64,000 bases of DNA from positions 25,319,304-25,383,303 of the forward strand of contig CM060114.1 in assembly GCA_030522415.1 (NCBI GenBank), given 5' to 3'. Position 1 is the stretch's first letter, and each line of letters opens with the position of its first letter. Source of the stretch: Channallabes apus (Eukaryota > Chordata > Actinopteri > Siluriformes > Clariidae). The notes under the pieces were generated by a model, which did not search any database, was not told the origin of the DNA, and was given only the letters and a program-made list of their open reading frames with translations. This document shows, one piece after another, positions 1 to 12,555 of the stretch. Both the position numbers and the translations under genes were made by a program.

Positions 1-1347
1 ACTCCAAACTACCTATCAAATATAGGACCGGGAAAGTAATGATTACAAAAGAAGAGCAATATTTCTGCTGTATGGAACATTTAAAGGATACTCTAACACA
101 GCAATACCCTTTAAAAGAATATAAAAGAGAAGTTGTGCAGCAACACATCTCTAGACCACAACTCAAAATAAGAAGCGAATCTAGCAATAAGAACTCAAAA
201 CAAGGTTCCAGCTGCTGGAGAGCGCTTGTTGCCTGATATGCTAAGTAGCCTGGGCAAATCTGAGTCTAGGTAGGGGCATCATTCTTGGCACTAGTATTAG
301 TACCACTAGTAGTATAAGTATTAAAATTAGTAGTAGTAAGAACAGTAGTAGTTTAAGTAGTAGAAGTAGTAGTAGTAGTAATAGTCTATGCAGTACTAAT
401 TTTTTATTGCATTGTAGTAGGGTATTCAACAGTGTAACAGAGTTGAAGTGAGTCACAGCTTTTATAGTTACTTTTCCTGTCCTGATGGATTGCATTTAAC
501 TGTAATATTATTTAATGTATTCATGGTTTAAAGTGTCTCCTGAGTGCCACATTCCTGTTTTAGGGCAATAAATGTATTGATCCAGTTGTGATCTACTTGT
601 ACCATCACAACACACAGTACCATGTCAGAGAACGCATAAGTAGTGTATGTAATTACCGAAAGGATAGTGTTAATGTTACGCACAGGTATAGTTATGATGA
701 GTAATGGCTGATTAAAGAAGAACTGATATTCAGGGCCCTGCTTGACTGCCCCATTTGCATTGTCTGGTTTTCTGTTTGATGCTGGTTTGACAGATTTATG
801 CAAACTCAAAGCAAAAAATTGAGTACGAATTAAAAAATCTTTTATACATTTAAAAAAGTGATAGACAATTTAAATTTCCAGAAATGTATTGAACGCCAGT
901 ACTAAAAAGATGAAATAAATGCATGTAAATTATTTCTTAAAAAATAGTTAATTTGCAATCTTTTTCTGTGTACAGTTAAAACAGTGCTTAAAGTCAGTTA
1001 TTGTGTTATATAAAGTCAGTTATCTCGCATGTAACTTAAGCAGCAGATCATATAGGCTTTGTCTCCAGTATTTCTTGCAGTTGTTCTGTGGTTAGAGTGT
1101 GATGTGATTCGTCTTGTAATTCCTCACCAAATGAACAATGCAGTAAAAACATGATGATCCAATTCAAACAGACTAAATATTATTCATGTAAATTTACCCT
1201 CCGTTAATTTACCTTTCAAAGAGATGTTGTCTTGTCTTTTTGTTTGTTTGTCTGTTTGTTTTTATTTATTTATACACTTTACAAACTTTTACAGGAACAT
1301 GTTCTCACTGACTCTTACCTCTCCCTCTTTTTCCCTCTCTGTTTCAG
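1..1347. other. non-coding flank / intron
   Basis: No convincing exon, RNA gene or recognisable mobile element was seen. A trinucleotide-rich stretch (AGT/GTA type) lies at about 290-390. Small open frames here are low-complexity or lack coding character. The part nearest 1347 is probably an intron of the membrane-protein gene that follows. Confidence 0.4.
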
Positions 1348-1377
1348 GAGGCCCCAGTGTTGCATCTTTTTTTGAAG
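1348..1377 (+). CDS. possible stalk exon of membrane protein
   Basis: A 30-base candidate exon lies between a polypyrimidine-AG acceptor and a GT. If it starts and ends in phase 1, it reads into the following transmembrane exon as roughly GPSVASFFEG. The donor (AAG/gtcatc) is weak and the exon is very short, so this is a tentative juxtamembrane piece of the same unidentified membrane protein. Confidence 0.3.
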
Positions 1378-1495
1378 GTCATCTTTAATTTTTTTTCATC
1401 ATGTCTCTCACCTCACAATATCTCTCTGATTCATTTTCCGATCTCTCTTTTTCTGTGTCACTCCGATAATTTCTTTCTGTTTTGTTAATGTTTAG

Positions 1496-1583
1496 GCAAA
1501 ACAGGTATCACTGCAGGGACGATAATACTTGTAATTATTGTTGCTTTGGCAGCGACAGTGGCCATTCTATTTTGGCGTCGACG
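1496..1583 (+). CDS. transmembrane exon, single-pass membrane protein
   Basis: An 88-base exon is bounded by tttag acceptor and gtaagg donor. It encodes a short Gly/Thr lead-in (KTGITAGT) followed by about 20 hydrophobic residues (IILVIIVALAATVAILFW) and a basic stop-transfer WRRR completed across the splice. That is a typical type I membrane anchor. The phase agrees with the next exon. The ectodomain exons would lie upstream, outside the window, so the receptor family cannot be named. Confidence 0.7.
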
Positions 1584-1673
1584 GTAAGGTTTCAGTCATC
1601 TGTGCAATGTAGATCAACATAGATGTTTACACTGTACTCCAACTCATTACGCTGTACCTTTCTTCTCTCTTAG

Positions 1674-1860
1674 TTCAAGGCCTCCTGAATCTAGTGGCCC
1701 GTGTTTAATGATGATAACCCAGCATCCTGACACACAACAGCCGTTAATGAATTCTATCACCATCACAGGCAACTGTCCTCAAGACACCGTCCAACCTCTG
1801 TTCGTTCCCTTTACAGACTCTATTGAGACAACATATACAAATTGTGAGCCTTCAACTTAA
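1674..1860 (+). CDS. terminal exon, cytoplasmic tail of membrane protein
   Basis: This 187-base exon follows a tctctcttag acceptor and continues the frame of the transmembrane exon at 1496-1583. It gives a tail of about 63 residues (SRPPESSGPCLMM...NCEPST) ending at TAA 1858-1860. The tail has two tyrosine-poor Ser/Thr/Pro stretches and one ETTYTNC segment that fits neither an ITIM nor an ITAM. A polyadenylation signal follows within 100 bases. An immune-receptor-like protein is possible from the architecture only; I do not recognise the family. Confidence 0.65.
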
Positions 1861-1949
1861 AATGCTCACCAGTGTATATTTAATAGAAAATGTACTTATG
1901 TGGACAACAGCATTGTGATCAAAATGCTATGAAAACTATGTGAACCTGT

Positions 1950-1955
1950 AATAAA
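1950..1955 (+). terminator. polyadenylation signal AATAAA
   Basis: AATAAA lies 90 bases after the stop codon of the membrane-protein gene and is a suitable 3'-end signal for that transcript. Confidence 0.55.
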
Positions 1956-1960
1956 ATCTT

Positions 1961-2814
1961 CCAAAAGTGTAATTGGCAGGTTAATTCTAGTATTTTCTAG
2001 CTCTACAGCATCACAATTAGTTCAGCTTCATTTGCTTTATCTGTGTTGCATGACGTGTATGTGCTCTCAATATCTTGGCTAAGATATGATTTCTCTTAAA
2101 TGGCGTTTAACCAAATTACCTGTTGTTCATATTAATGGCAGATTTTTGGTGTTTTATAGCGTTGTGCTTTTATAGACGGTTTCCTATTACTTTCACAAAA
2201 TATATTATTAAGTTTTTTATTTATTTATAACACACAGTAAATACATGAAGCTTGTTTTTTCTTGTTGTTGTTGTTGTTAAGTTGGCAATACTCAATGTCA
2301 TTTTGATGTTGTTGTTGCAACTCTTTGCAGATTTTATGCATTTGATCCTAAATGTCTCCGGTACACTGGGTACTGCATTATATTTTATATGTTATAGTGA
2401 CCCCATAAGCAATGCAGCAGTAAACATTGAACAAAATTGAACATTTTGGATAATATTCTTGCTCTCTGATTTTAACTAACACTGAAGTTTAATAATTATG
2501 CTGCAACCACTATTTATATGTATAAACCATATAGGAAACATTTATTAATATAGACATATATTTTCAGGAAAAGCATGAATAATCTGTTGGTGCTGTAACA
2601 TGCCAAATAAAGTTAGCATGTCATGCATTCAGGAGAGTCTTGCATGTTGTCATTTTTGGTTTAGGTTTCAGGGGTTATTTTAGATATTATTCTGACTAAA
2701 TGATAATGATAAAGATGTAAACTGTGATCACAGCAGTGAATAAAATACATTACTAGTCAAAAGGTTAGACACAACTTTTTTTTCTTGATTACTGATCTAT
2801 TTTCCTAGATTTGC
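1961..2814. other. intergenic, nothing recognised
   Basis: AT-rich sequence with a few homopolymer and TTG runs. No exon with both splice sites or a recognisable repeat was seen. Confidence 0.4.
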
Positions 2815-2915
2815 GAACGGGTCAGCAACCTGTAACACTCAAAGAGCCATTTGAACCCGTTTCCTGGATAAAACACCGAAAGCCACAAAAAACGTTTTGA
2901 CATCTAAAATAATCC
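2815..2915 (+). repeat. TIR-type repeat end, copy 1
   Basis: The stretch 'gtcagcaacctgtaacactc...gagccatttgaacccgtttcc' closely resembles 27308-27420. It looks like the end of a hAT-type non-autonomous DNA transposon (a 'GGTCGGCAACC' family). No matching opposite end was found near either copy, so these are fragments. Confidence 0.45.
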
Positions 2916-2973
2916 TTTTTATCACATGTACTGGTGGTGCAGTCAGCGGTCAACCTGAATAAATAATGGACTA

Positions 2974-4042
2974 CAGGGAAACCTCAGATTGCGAGTAATG
3001 CGGTTTGCGAGTGTTCCACAAGTGCTAAAAATAATTTTTTAATCAATTTTGACTTGGAAAACGAGCAAGTCTTGGTTTACCGAGTATCATGTACTGTATC
3101 ACGCATGCACTTCTTGTTTTGAAGCTGAGCGTCACATGATCACAACTGAGCCAACGGTGTTTCTCTCTCTTGTGCTGCGGAATTGTGGGTAATCATCTCC
3201 CCAACTGGGTCTTCGTGCGCATTTGGTAAAGTGTGTTGCACTTCAGGGTTAATAATCACTTGTACTGTGTACGCGTACGCGTGTACTGTTCACGTGTGAC
3301 CACGTGTGTATGTTTAAAACATATTTTATTTTGTGTCTGTATGCGTGTGTGTACAGCGTGCGTGTAAAGCAAAAGCAAGTCTTATTAGAGAGGTTAAAAA
3401 TTCATTTTCTCTTTCTACTCAAGGCTCAGCCTGCTCTTTGCCTGCTCTGTGTGTCGGTGTACTGTATGTGCGCGTCATTGGACATCGTGCCACACATACA
3501 CACACAGACCCCTCCTACTTTCGCCTTCACAGACACACACGCACACTCTCTTTCTCTCTGCTCTACACAGAAACACTGGTCTGTCGCGATTCTTTTCAAA
3601 GGTAAAGTGCAGGTTAATTTGTTTTATTTTTACTTTTCAGCAGTGATTACGTTAGTGTGTCGCTCAATCGAGTGTCAGAGAGATTTTTTGTTTATTTTTC
3701 CAATAAAACAGTGTTTCCGTTGTGTGTGTGAAAAGAGTGGAGGAAGGGTAACTGTAAGACAAGAAGGGAGAGAGGGGAGCTTACTTTAGATCCACACAAA
3801 CACGCTCAGACGGAAACACTTAATTGTTGGGATTTATTTTTACTTTTTTTAAAGGTAAAATGCAGGTAAATTTGTTTTATTTTTACTTAATATTTCATGT
3901 TAATTATTTGTATGCATTTATTTTTTTGGGCTGTGGAACAAATAGTTTCCATTATTTCTTATGGGAAAATTTGGTTTATGAGTGTTTTGGAATACAAGCC
4001 AGCTTCCGGAACAAATTATGTTCGTAATCCAAGGTCCCACTG
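2974..4042 (+). mobile_element. pogo/Tigger-like non-autonomous element
   Basis: About 1.07 kb flanked by TA on both sides. The left end starts cagggaaacctcagattgcg and the right end finishes ...tccaaggtcccactg, which pair as terminal inverted repeats. Related sequence occurs at 43629-44370 (left part) and about 25850-25965 (right end), confirming a dispersed family. Internal open frames are CA/TC-rich and show no transposase motif. TA target sites and the end sequence suggest a Tc1/mariner-superfamily (pogo-like) MITE. Confidence 0.65.
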
Positions 4043-4134
4043 TATTCCTATACTGTAAATCGTATGCCGGGCGAATGTCATGATCGGTGGTTGTGATGCA
4101 TACTTCATATGGTATAATGTGATATAAAAAAAAA

Positions 4135-4425
4135 TAACAACCAATTGTTAGTTTAAGACACGAAGGTCAGCTGTTTTGGAACAGTTCTTGCAAAAACAGT
4201 ATTTGAAAAACCCATCATGCACCATGAAGCAAGACTTACCATAACCAAAGGTTACCATACCAGCCTCAAAAATCACTAATTAATAGTACCTCAAATTAGA
4301 GCCGTTAAGTTAGAAAGCTTTACAGAGCATACAGTAAGTAGCAGACACATCTCAATATCACCTAAAGGAGATAATTGCATATTTCGGATGCCTTAAGCAA
4401 TGTTTTACATTTTACATCAAGAAAG
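4135..4425 (+). mobile_element. Tc1-like transposon remnant
   Basis: This AT-rich stretch matches 24640-24970 closely (shared phrases such as 'aagacac-gaggtcagc' and 'cacctca-attagag-cgtta'). It is a decayed internal part of a Tc1-like element that has lost its ends. A third remnant, on the other strand, is at 54785-55015. Confidence 0.5.
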
Positions 4426-4479
4426 ACCATTAAATAAATAAATAAATGTACAGTATGTAATGCAATAAAAAAATGCAAC

Positions 4480-6440
4480 AGCTTTTACATTTTTGACCGT
4501 ACTGCATTGATACGCAAAACATTTAGTGTTTTGCTTTTATGTCACTTGACCTCTTTGGGGAGCAAAACTCACTTACTTCAAATAGTAAAATGCCGACTTT
4601 AAGTCAGAAGTGAATGTGAGCCACATTTAAAAAGTATGTCACAAGGCTGGACTGCCTTTCATTGTAAGTTTCAGTTCAAGGTAGAAAAACAAGAAATGAA
4701 AGGAGATAGAAATAATCTGTCCCATTTCCGAATAACCAGTGGCTTCTCAGGCAATGTCCATACTGACTTGTGAGCATGTGCATACTTGCCAAGACATTCC
4801 AACAATCCCTGCCTTCTTGAGTTACCTTCCATCACTGGCTTACTAGCCTTGAAATCTGTTTTTCACCTTGTTGTCCCTGAGTTGTTTATGACAGCTCCTC
4901 TTTCCAAAATGACCTTAAAGTGTAAAACAATTGAACAGTGAGAATGAGAAGTTAAATGGACATGTGTAGAGAGGAGAGAGAGAGAAAGGCAAGAACATCA
5001 TGATGAGTTGCATTTTGGATATCGGTCGCCATATTTTAGGACAATTCTTCAACACAAATAAACATAGGAAATAAAACAATTAAGTGCACCATTCCTTAAA
5101 AAAATTAAGGAAATCAACGTGCTTGATCTGCACAAAGGGTGTTCGTGAACTGTCCGTGGACCATTTTCTGTTCAGTTTTTCTGTTTCAGTTCTTTATTGA
5201 AGTCAAATTTTTTATTTAAGCACAATTAACACACCACAGTTGACTGCAGTGCTGCACAATCCTATAATACCTGCAGACTTAGAGACAGACCAGGACGCCA
5301 AGGCAGGAGTTATGTTTTCCAGTTTACGTGTTCCCATAAAAAAAAAAGAAATGTAGTAGCATTTTGGACCAACTGCAACAGTGCAATCAAGGCCTGCCAA
5401 CAACAACATAGAGGACGTTACAATAATCAAGCCGCCTTGAAATAAAAGGATGAAAAATAAACTTTCAAGATCACTGTTCAATAAAACTCCATGGTTTCAG
5501 GCAGTTAGTTTTACATAAGAATTAAGGGAACTAGTCTCAGTGAAAGGGTCAACACATGTTCCACTTGGTCAAAATACCAGCACTTTTTTTACTTGCATAC
5601 CTTACATGACTGGACATATTCATATTGGTTTGAAGCTTCTAGCTAAAGCTCACAGGGTTGGGAGAGGTGCTGGCTGTCAGTGGGCTATTGGCTGACAGTG
5701 TTAGTGAACTAACGTGTTTATTATTTCAATTTTGGCACTAATCATTGTTTTATAATCTTATATAACTTCGAAACTGACTTTAACAACACATAGGTCATAA
5801 TTTTTACCAGAGCATTTTATAATTTAGTAAAATAGATTTTTCTTGTTTTATTTTATTTAAATAGAAAAGTCAAAATGCCTTGATGCAATAATCTAATTTA
5901 TGTGACTTTTATGCGTTTAAAACCTAAACCACTGGTGCAATTGTATGAAAGATTCATTTACAAAATTGAGGAATGATAACACCAGTAGAACAGGATGAGC
6001 AATTTCATATGGTCTATAATCTTTTCTAAAAGGAAATTGAAAATGGTTAAAAGCAGGAGAGCATGTAGTACTGAGAGCCATATATAAGTGTCTAATGATC
6101 TTAATCCTATCCAATAAAGAATGATGTATGTTTAGATATTTTTGTACTCCATTTCGCAGTTTGTGGTTAAGAACCACTAGAGCATTAAATTGCTGCTCAT
6201 AGCTGACGTACTACATTAGATAAAACCACACAATAGGACTGGAGTTACTAGCCTTCCATTAGTCGCTCATTTTCTCAACTTGGCCCTTTTTTCCCTTTTT
6301 CCTCAGACTGGTCTACTGATACATATTTCTGGTTTGCCCTCTGCTAACAAAGAACTTTTTTTTTTTACTGAATTGCTAACAGGCCACACTGGTGAAAGGT
6401 CTTGCATTGCCGACTATGCATTGATATTGATTAAGTTAAG
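4480..6440. other. intergenic, nothing firm
   Basis: No supported gene. About 5195-5480 reads on the minus strand like degraded LINE-tail sequence, but I could not secure it. The other open frames are short and unmotivated. Confidence 0.3.
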
Positions 6441-6444
6441 TGGT

Positions 6445-6830
6445 CAAGACAAGTTGGCTTTTATTGTCATTTCAACCATATACAGTTCAGTATACAGTGA
6501 AACAAAACGGTGTTCCTCCAAGACCAAGGTGCTACATACATACAACATGAATTAACAGAAAGTAACTAGCTAACTAGGACACCTGCTGTAATTAGCTGAT
6601 TACCTAAGACAAACCAAATTTACATTATAAATTATCAAAAACTATTCAAAAGTACTATGCAGAAGACATTACCTTACAAAAGATAACACAAGACAACCTA
6701 AAGTGCTTGTGCAAATGTGGAAACAGGAGCAGCAACACAACAACATGACACAATGCAATAAACTGTGATATATTGAGATAATGGGTTCAGGTAGTGCAAG
6801 TTAATGGCATGATAGATAAAATTAAACAGT
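6445..6830 (-). mobile_element. LINE 3'-end fragment (L2/Rex1-like)
   Basis: On + this reads 'caagttggcttttattgtcatttcaaccatatacagt...gtgaaacaaaacggtgttcctccaagaccaaggtgctacata', which resembles the 3' untranslated end of teleost L2/Rex1-type LINEs inserted in reverse. It lacks coding sequence. Identification is from memory of the motif only. Confidence 0.4.
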
Positions 6831-6976
6831 AAACATTTCTTGTGAGTAGCAGCACAGGCAGTGAAAGGATGTTAAACTCATTAGCAAAGTAAGAAGCAGG
6901 GAACGCATTTGGAGACACCTTCTAAGGATAGACATGCTGGTGTCTGATATGGTTCTGATAAAAGAATAAGTAATGT

Positions 6977-7215
6977 CCCAGATAGCAGAACAACATTGAA
7001 TCATCGTTGAATCAACATTAAAGCATCAACCAACTTGTCATTGAATCAATGTTGAAATTTCAATGTTAAACGTTGATTTTTCATCAGGTTTGCACCTTGA
7101 AATAATGTTATTTCAATGATGAAAAATAGATCAAGATGGGCATAAAATCAATGTTTGTTCAACGTAAATTCAATCACTTATTTTACATTGAATCAACATT
7201 GAATCAACATTGAAA
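6977..7215 (+). repeat. left TIR with subterminal palindromic units
   Basis: Begins cccagatagcag and contains at least six TTGAATCAA/TTGATTCAA-type units in both orientations over about 240 bases. It pairs with 14226-14395 in inverse orientation. Confidence 0.6.
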
Positions 7216-8082
7216 CAATTATAGTTTAGTCTTGCTTTATGAACAGCAAGATTCTATGACAGTAAATCATGTCCGTTTTGATTTATTTCTTTAAATCAGA
7301 GACCATGTAGGGCTGAAAAGCTTTTTTTTTTTTTTTTTAAACAAAAAGTCAGTAACTCAACATCCTTCAGTTTACATGTAAACATATTTATTTATTTATG
7401 CTCCATACCCATTTAAACAGGAAGTAACATCACAATTACAATAAAACAACTATATAATAAAACACACTACAACTTACATACAAATTATTATAAACTGGAT
7501 GACAATATGACTTTTTAGAAGAGAACTATTAGAAGAGATTGTTAATTCTGAATTAATAAAACAGAATCTAACTGCCAAGAGAAGAGACTGGAAAACCATA
7601 ATATAAAAATGGCAGCCTGCCTCAGCAAAATTCAGTCAAATGCAAATAGAAACAACCAAGTCAGAAACACAACAGATGACTGAAACATTATTCGTAAGTT
7701 GAAATGTATTTACTCAGCAAAACAGATAATAAGACATGAGTCTGAACTTATGGTTTTCCACCACGAGCAATTCCCCCCAGCCGTTCTGGGGCATAACGAA
7801 GCCATTTCTGAACTGTTGAAGCAAAGAAACTCTGTGGCCTCCTTTTCTTCAGCTTTCAGCTGTTGTTGTTGTAGTGCATCTAAAGAATGAAAAACAAACA
7901 AAAGGTTAGAACGATACAATGCTCTAAAAACTTGGAGTGGTAGTTGTTTATGAATGACAGAAGGTGGGTCCTAAATTTTTGGAAATGTGACTTTTACAAA
8001 TGTACAGATATGCAACATATGTTTTGAAATGTCCTACAATCTTCCATAGATACAATGCACACATTAGATTTTTTTTAATATA

Positions 8083-9461
8083 CAGGTCCTTCTCAAAAAA
8101 TTAGCATATTGTGATAGAGTTCATTATTTTCTGTAATGTACTGATCAACATTAGACTTTCATATATTTTAGATTCATTACACACAACTGAAGTAGTTCAA
8201 GCCTTTTATTGTTTTAATATTGATGATTGTGGCATACAGCTCATGAAAACCCAAAATCCCTATCTCAAAAAATTAGCATATTTCATCCGACCAATAAAAG
8301 AAAAGTGTTTTTAATACAAAAATAGTCAACCTTCATATAATTATGTTCAGTTCTGCACTCAATACTTGGTCGGGAATCCTTTTGCAGATTCTTGTGTCTT
8401 GTGTCTCAACTTTCTCTTCACAATATCGCACAGATTCTCTATGGGGTTCAGGTCAGGAGAGTTGGCAGGCCAATTGAGCACAGTAATACCATGGTCAGTA
8501 AACCATTTACCAGTGGTTTTGGCACTGTGACCAGGTGCCAGGTCGTGCTGAACAATGAAATCTTCATCTCCATAAAGCTTTTCAGCAGATGGAAGCAGGA
8601 AGTGCTCCAAAATCTCCTGATAGCTAGCTGCATTGAGCCTGCCCTTGATAAAACACAGTGGACCAACACCAGCAGCTGACATGGCACCCCAGACCATCAC
8701 TGACTGTGGGTACTTGACACTGGACTTCAGGCATTTTGGCATTTCCCTCTCCCCAGTCTTCCTCCAGACTCTGGCACCTTGATTTCCAAATGACATGCAG
8801 AATGTGCAACCTGTAGCCCATTTCCTGCACACGCCTGTACACGGTGGCTCTGGATGTTTCTACTCCAGACTCAGTCCACTGCTTCCGCAGGTCCCCCAAG
8901 GTCTGGAATCGGTTCTTCTCCACAATCTTCCTCAGGGCCCGGTCACCTCTTCTCGTTGTGCAGCGTTTTCTGCCACACTTTTTCCTTCCCACAGACTTCC
9001 CACTGAGGTGCCTTGATACAGCACTCTGGGAACAGCCTATTCGTTCAGAAATGTCTTTCTGTGTCTTACCCTCTTGCTTGAGGGTGTCAATGATGGCCTT
9101 CTGGACAGCAGTCAGGTCGGCAGTCTTACCCATGATTGCGGTTTTGAGTAATGAACCAGGCTGGGAGTTTTTAAAAGCCTCAGGAATCTTTTGCAGGTGT
9201 TTAGAGTTAATTAGTTGATTCAGATGATTAGGTTAATAGCTCGTTTAGAGAACCTTTTCATGATATGCTAATTGTTTGAGATAGGGATTTTGGGTTTTCA
9301 TGAGCTGTATGCCACAATCATCAATATTAAAACAATAAAAGGCTTGAACTACTTCAGCTGTGTGTAATGAATCTAAAATATATGAAAGTCTAATGTTTAT
9401 CAGTACATTACAGAAAATAATGAACTTTATCACAATATGCTAATTTTTTGAGAAGGACCTG
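8083..9461 (-). mobile_element. Tc1-like element, copy 1 (internally deleted)
   Basis: 1,379 bases with long inverted repeats of about 200 bases. Each contains two copies of the motif ctcaaaaaattagcata (at 8092 and 8262 on the left, mirrored near 9270 and 9450 on the right), an IR/DR layout as in Sleeping Beauty-type transposons. The left flank is TA; the right flank is CA, perhaps mutated. The transposase lies on minus in two overlapping frames and lacks the first catalytic Asp segment, so the copy is non-autonomous. It is nested in the 7.4-kb element at 6977-14395. Confidence 0.85.
8359..9133 (-). pseudogene. Tc1-like transposase, deleted and frameshifted
   Basis: DDE transposase of the Tc1 family. 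The first frame (9133-8624) starts MGKTADLTAVQKAIIDTL and holds the paired helix-turn-helix domains with the basic linker GRKKCGRKRC. The second frame (to 8359) holds SFGNQGARVWRK, the second catalytic Asp in QHDLAPGHSA and the Glu in DLNPIENL. Between 'MGYRL' and 'FCMSFGNQG' about 40 residues are missing, including the segment where family members carry the first catalytic Asp (FSDES in related proteins). The missing length also shifts the frame. It cannot encode an active enzyme. Confidence 0.8.
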
Positions 9462-11025
9462 CATGTGTTATTTCACAATCTGCAAATGTTGTCCTACAAT
9501 GTACATATTCAATGCTATGAAAACAAATATACTTAATGTAACAATGTAGTCTTTTATGTGCAAAAAAAAATAAAATAAAAAAACCTGTAGGACCAAAAAA
9601 ATAAATAAATTAAAAAAAAATCAATCCGTGGCGACGGTTTTGCAATTTGTCCCCCACACTCACAAATACTTAAACTGTTCCCTCAGTTTAACAAATCGTG
9701 GCCACGGATTAACAAACTGTATGCACAAATTTCCAATCCGTACGCTCAGATACCGTACTGTTTGCATATTTATTCTTAACGAGAAGACTTATTTTGGTGA
9801 TTTTATTATAAGCTTTTTACCCAGAGTTAGATGCATGCTGCACTGTTAATGTTATTATTAAATAACGCCTATTATTACATTGCATTTAGTTTGAGAGCAA
9901 AGTAATGACAACATAAACTGTACATTATTTGTTTTGCATTGCTTTTTACCTTCTCCTCAAACTCACACTGCATGATTTTCAAAGTCACCATTGTTTTCAC
10001 ACTGTACTATCTGTGGTAGCATTTAGTTGCTGCTGTGTTCACACTGCACAATGAATTGGCGACAGGAGATTACACACTGCATGACTTTACAATAGGAAGA
10101 ATCACCAACAACTCTGTCTGGTGTGCAAGCTACAGCCAAACGCACACAAGAAGTGATAAGGAAACAAACGCAAGATCATGCTGACATTGTGGTCTATAAT
10201 TCCTCCCCGAACAAACAATAATTAAAAAAAGATGACGTCCTTGTTTAAGATCCCATATGGTCAAAACTGAAATTTCATGGCTTTTTTCATGGTAACTGAG
10301 GTCTAGGGGCTATGTAACTACCATATAAGTTTCAAAACAGTCAATCCACAGTAGAATGCACACAGCTTGCATAAAGTAGCTCTGCCTTTTCACGAGCTGC
10401 TGTGATGTCCAATCTACTCAGTCACCGCTTTCAGTCACCATCAACCACCATCCCACCCTTCTTTTGCCAAAACATCACATCCATGCCATTGCTGAACAAC
10501 AATAACATGAAAACAAGTCGAAAAAACGCTGTTCAGTCGATAGATGTCGAAACTACATCATTACACAGGCTTCCGAACAACATTAATATAAAAGACCATT
10601 GGCACGTCAGCTTCAGCATCTTTCACACAGCCATTCCATTAAACTTTAAAAATTTACATTAAAAATTTTATTTAATTAATAGAAGTTAATTGATAAAGAA
10701 AATCTATTTATGACATTATTTTTGACAGCATTATGATTATTTATTAAAACTTCAGACAACAACAATTAGTGCCACGAGGTTATTTGCAACACTATATGTT
10801 CTACAAAATAGAGGACTACACACCTTACAGCGCAATATAATGTGGCTTTAGAAGAGGAAAGGTAGGATTAAGAAGTGAGCAAGTGATGAATTAGTATTAT
10901 AGGTCCCAAGCAGATACAGTAACAATAATGGGTGCCCTACCTTATGCAGTCTCCATTGATGGCTAATAAACATTGATACAAGTAGGTTATGGTTAAAGTT
11001 GTGAACTTATAAAGTCTTAAATATT
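9462..11025. other. interior of 7.4-kb element, nothing firm
   Basis: AT-rich interior of the element bounded at 6977 and 14395. No open frame here shows transposase motifs. It is probably decayed transposon body or older insertions. Confidence 0.3.
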
Positions 11026-11691
11026 TTGTTTTCCCTTCTCAACGCATTATGCATTTACTCACCAATAATGGCTACCTTTTTAATTTGGTCAAGTCTCCAA
11101 GTCGAAGGTGCCCAGCAGCAGATTCCGTACCATGGCAGTAGCAGAGGTGGCAAGGCGGGCTGCTCTCCACGCTTCTGCCTGGCAAAACACCCCAGAGCCC
11201 TTTATAACTTCAATCTGAAAAATTATTTCACATCACAATATTAATTTATTGGCAACTTTTAGAAACTTTTCATGTTTCATACGGATTCTTATGTTTAGCT
11301 TCCCAATAGTTAATAGGATTTTATGTATAAATGCAGATTAATGATAATCTGGACATTCTGGACATTTGTTTACATGCAGGGTAAAACTGCAACAGGAACA
11401 GTACAAAATAAAAACTGAAAAAAGACGGACATTCAGAGTAAAACAGTGCAAGATAAAAAAAAAAAAACTGTACAAAACATACATGCAGGGTAAGCATTGG
11501 TGGGAGCAATGTCCAAGCAGTGTAGAGAAATATTTCTGTACGGCTTCATTGTTTTGTGCTGTGTAGTATAGTATTGTAATAGCTGATCAGAGTGATCAAC
11601 TCCCCATGTGCTGGTTGTACGCAGTCACAGGACATGGAAATGTCTTTGTAGTCCATGTACCTTGTAATTTCACCCTCATCTTCACCACATC

Positions 11692-11838
11692 TACTGTAAA
11701 GCAGAATGGATGGTAGAACAGGTAGATACTTCTCGTGTGTCCATCCACTTCACAAATACAAGAGGTCCATCTGAACGGAGCTTGCGTGTCCTGATGTGAG
11801 GGGCTGGTGAAGGCAAGGGTGATGCAGACACATTCCTA
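11692..11838 (-). pseudogene. possible transposase exon (piggyBac-like?)
   Basis: On minus, after a tttttag acceptor, the sequence reads PLVFVKWMDTREVSTCSTIH near its end. The K-W-x-D-x-R-x-V-x-x-x-STIH pattern is reminiscent of piggyBac-family transposases. It ends near a weak donor-like gtagat. It lies between the arms of the 6977-14395 element and on the same strand as the candidate first exon at 12560-12700. No catalytic Asp can be assigned. Treat as a lead. Confidence 0.3.
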
Positions 11839-12555
11839 AAAACAAATAAACAAAAAAATGTTAACCTATACTGTTCAGAGTAAATGGATGTGCAATTAAT
11901 ATGGATGCACAATATATACAGTACAGAGATGACCAAAAATGTATCCACACTTCAACATGAAAAATATACACCTCTCTTCTGTAGGTCACATGACAGCATC
12001 AATGATGGTGATAGATAATACTACACACTGCTGCCATAATTCAATTTGAGTTTTAAAAAACACCATCCACTGGACATTACACACATATTGAACACATTCT
12101 AAACAATTACATCTTATCAGGTATTTGTAAATACACGCTAAACAAAAGGGATTATATACATTTACACCAAAGAAATATTCATAAGCATCACTTAGCTACA
12201 TAAGGCTGTATTTTAGCCACCTGCAACTTGCTTGTTTGTGCTAAATAACATTACCGATAGCAGTGTTATAAGCTAACCAAAATGGAGCCAAATACACATT
12301 AGCAACCATAATCTAAAGCTATCCAAAACAAGGTGAATATAAACATCTGTAAACTCCATAAGGCATTAGCTTAGCCACCGGGAAATATCATGTTTGTGCT
12401 ACATGAGGCAGCATGTTAGCATGATTTACCTAAACTATATAAATGGCATTGAAAGCCAATGTGTCACACAAGCTGACAAGAGCTAGCTGTAGTGAGGAAA
12501 ATATTTACTAATATTAGTTTAATATTATCAGAATAAGAGTTATATAAGACTTAAT

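Noticed and set aside
241..495. Poly-leucine open frame on minus
   Set aside because: A product of the AGT/TAG trinucleotide run; no start context, motif or homologue seen.
3304..3789. 161-codon open frame with repeated Cys/Val/Leu
   Set aside because: Lies wholly inside the pogo-like MITE, is built from CA/TC-rich low-complexity DNA, and a related stretch recurs in the copy at 43.8-44.4 kb.
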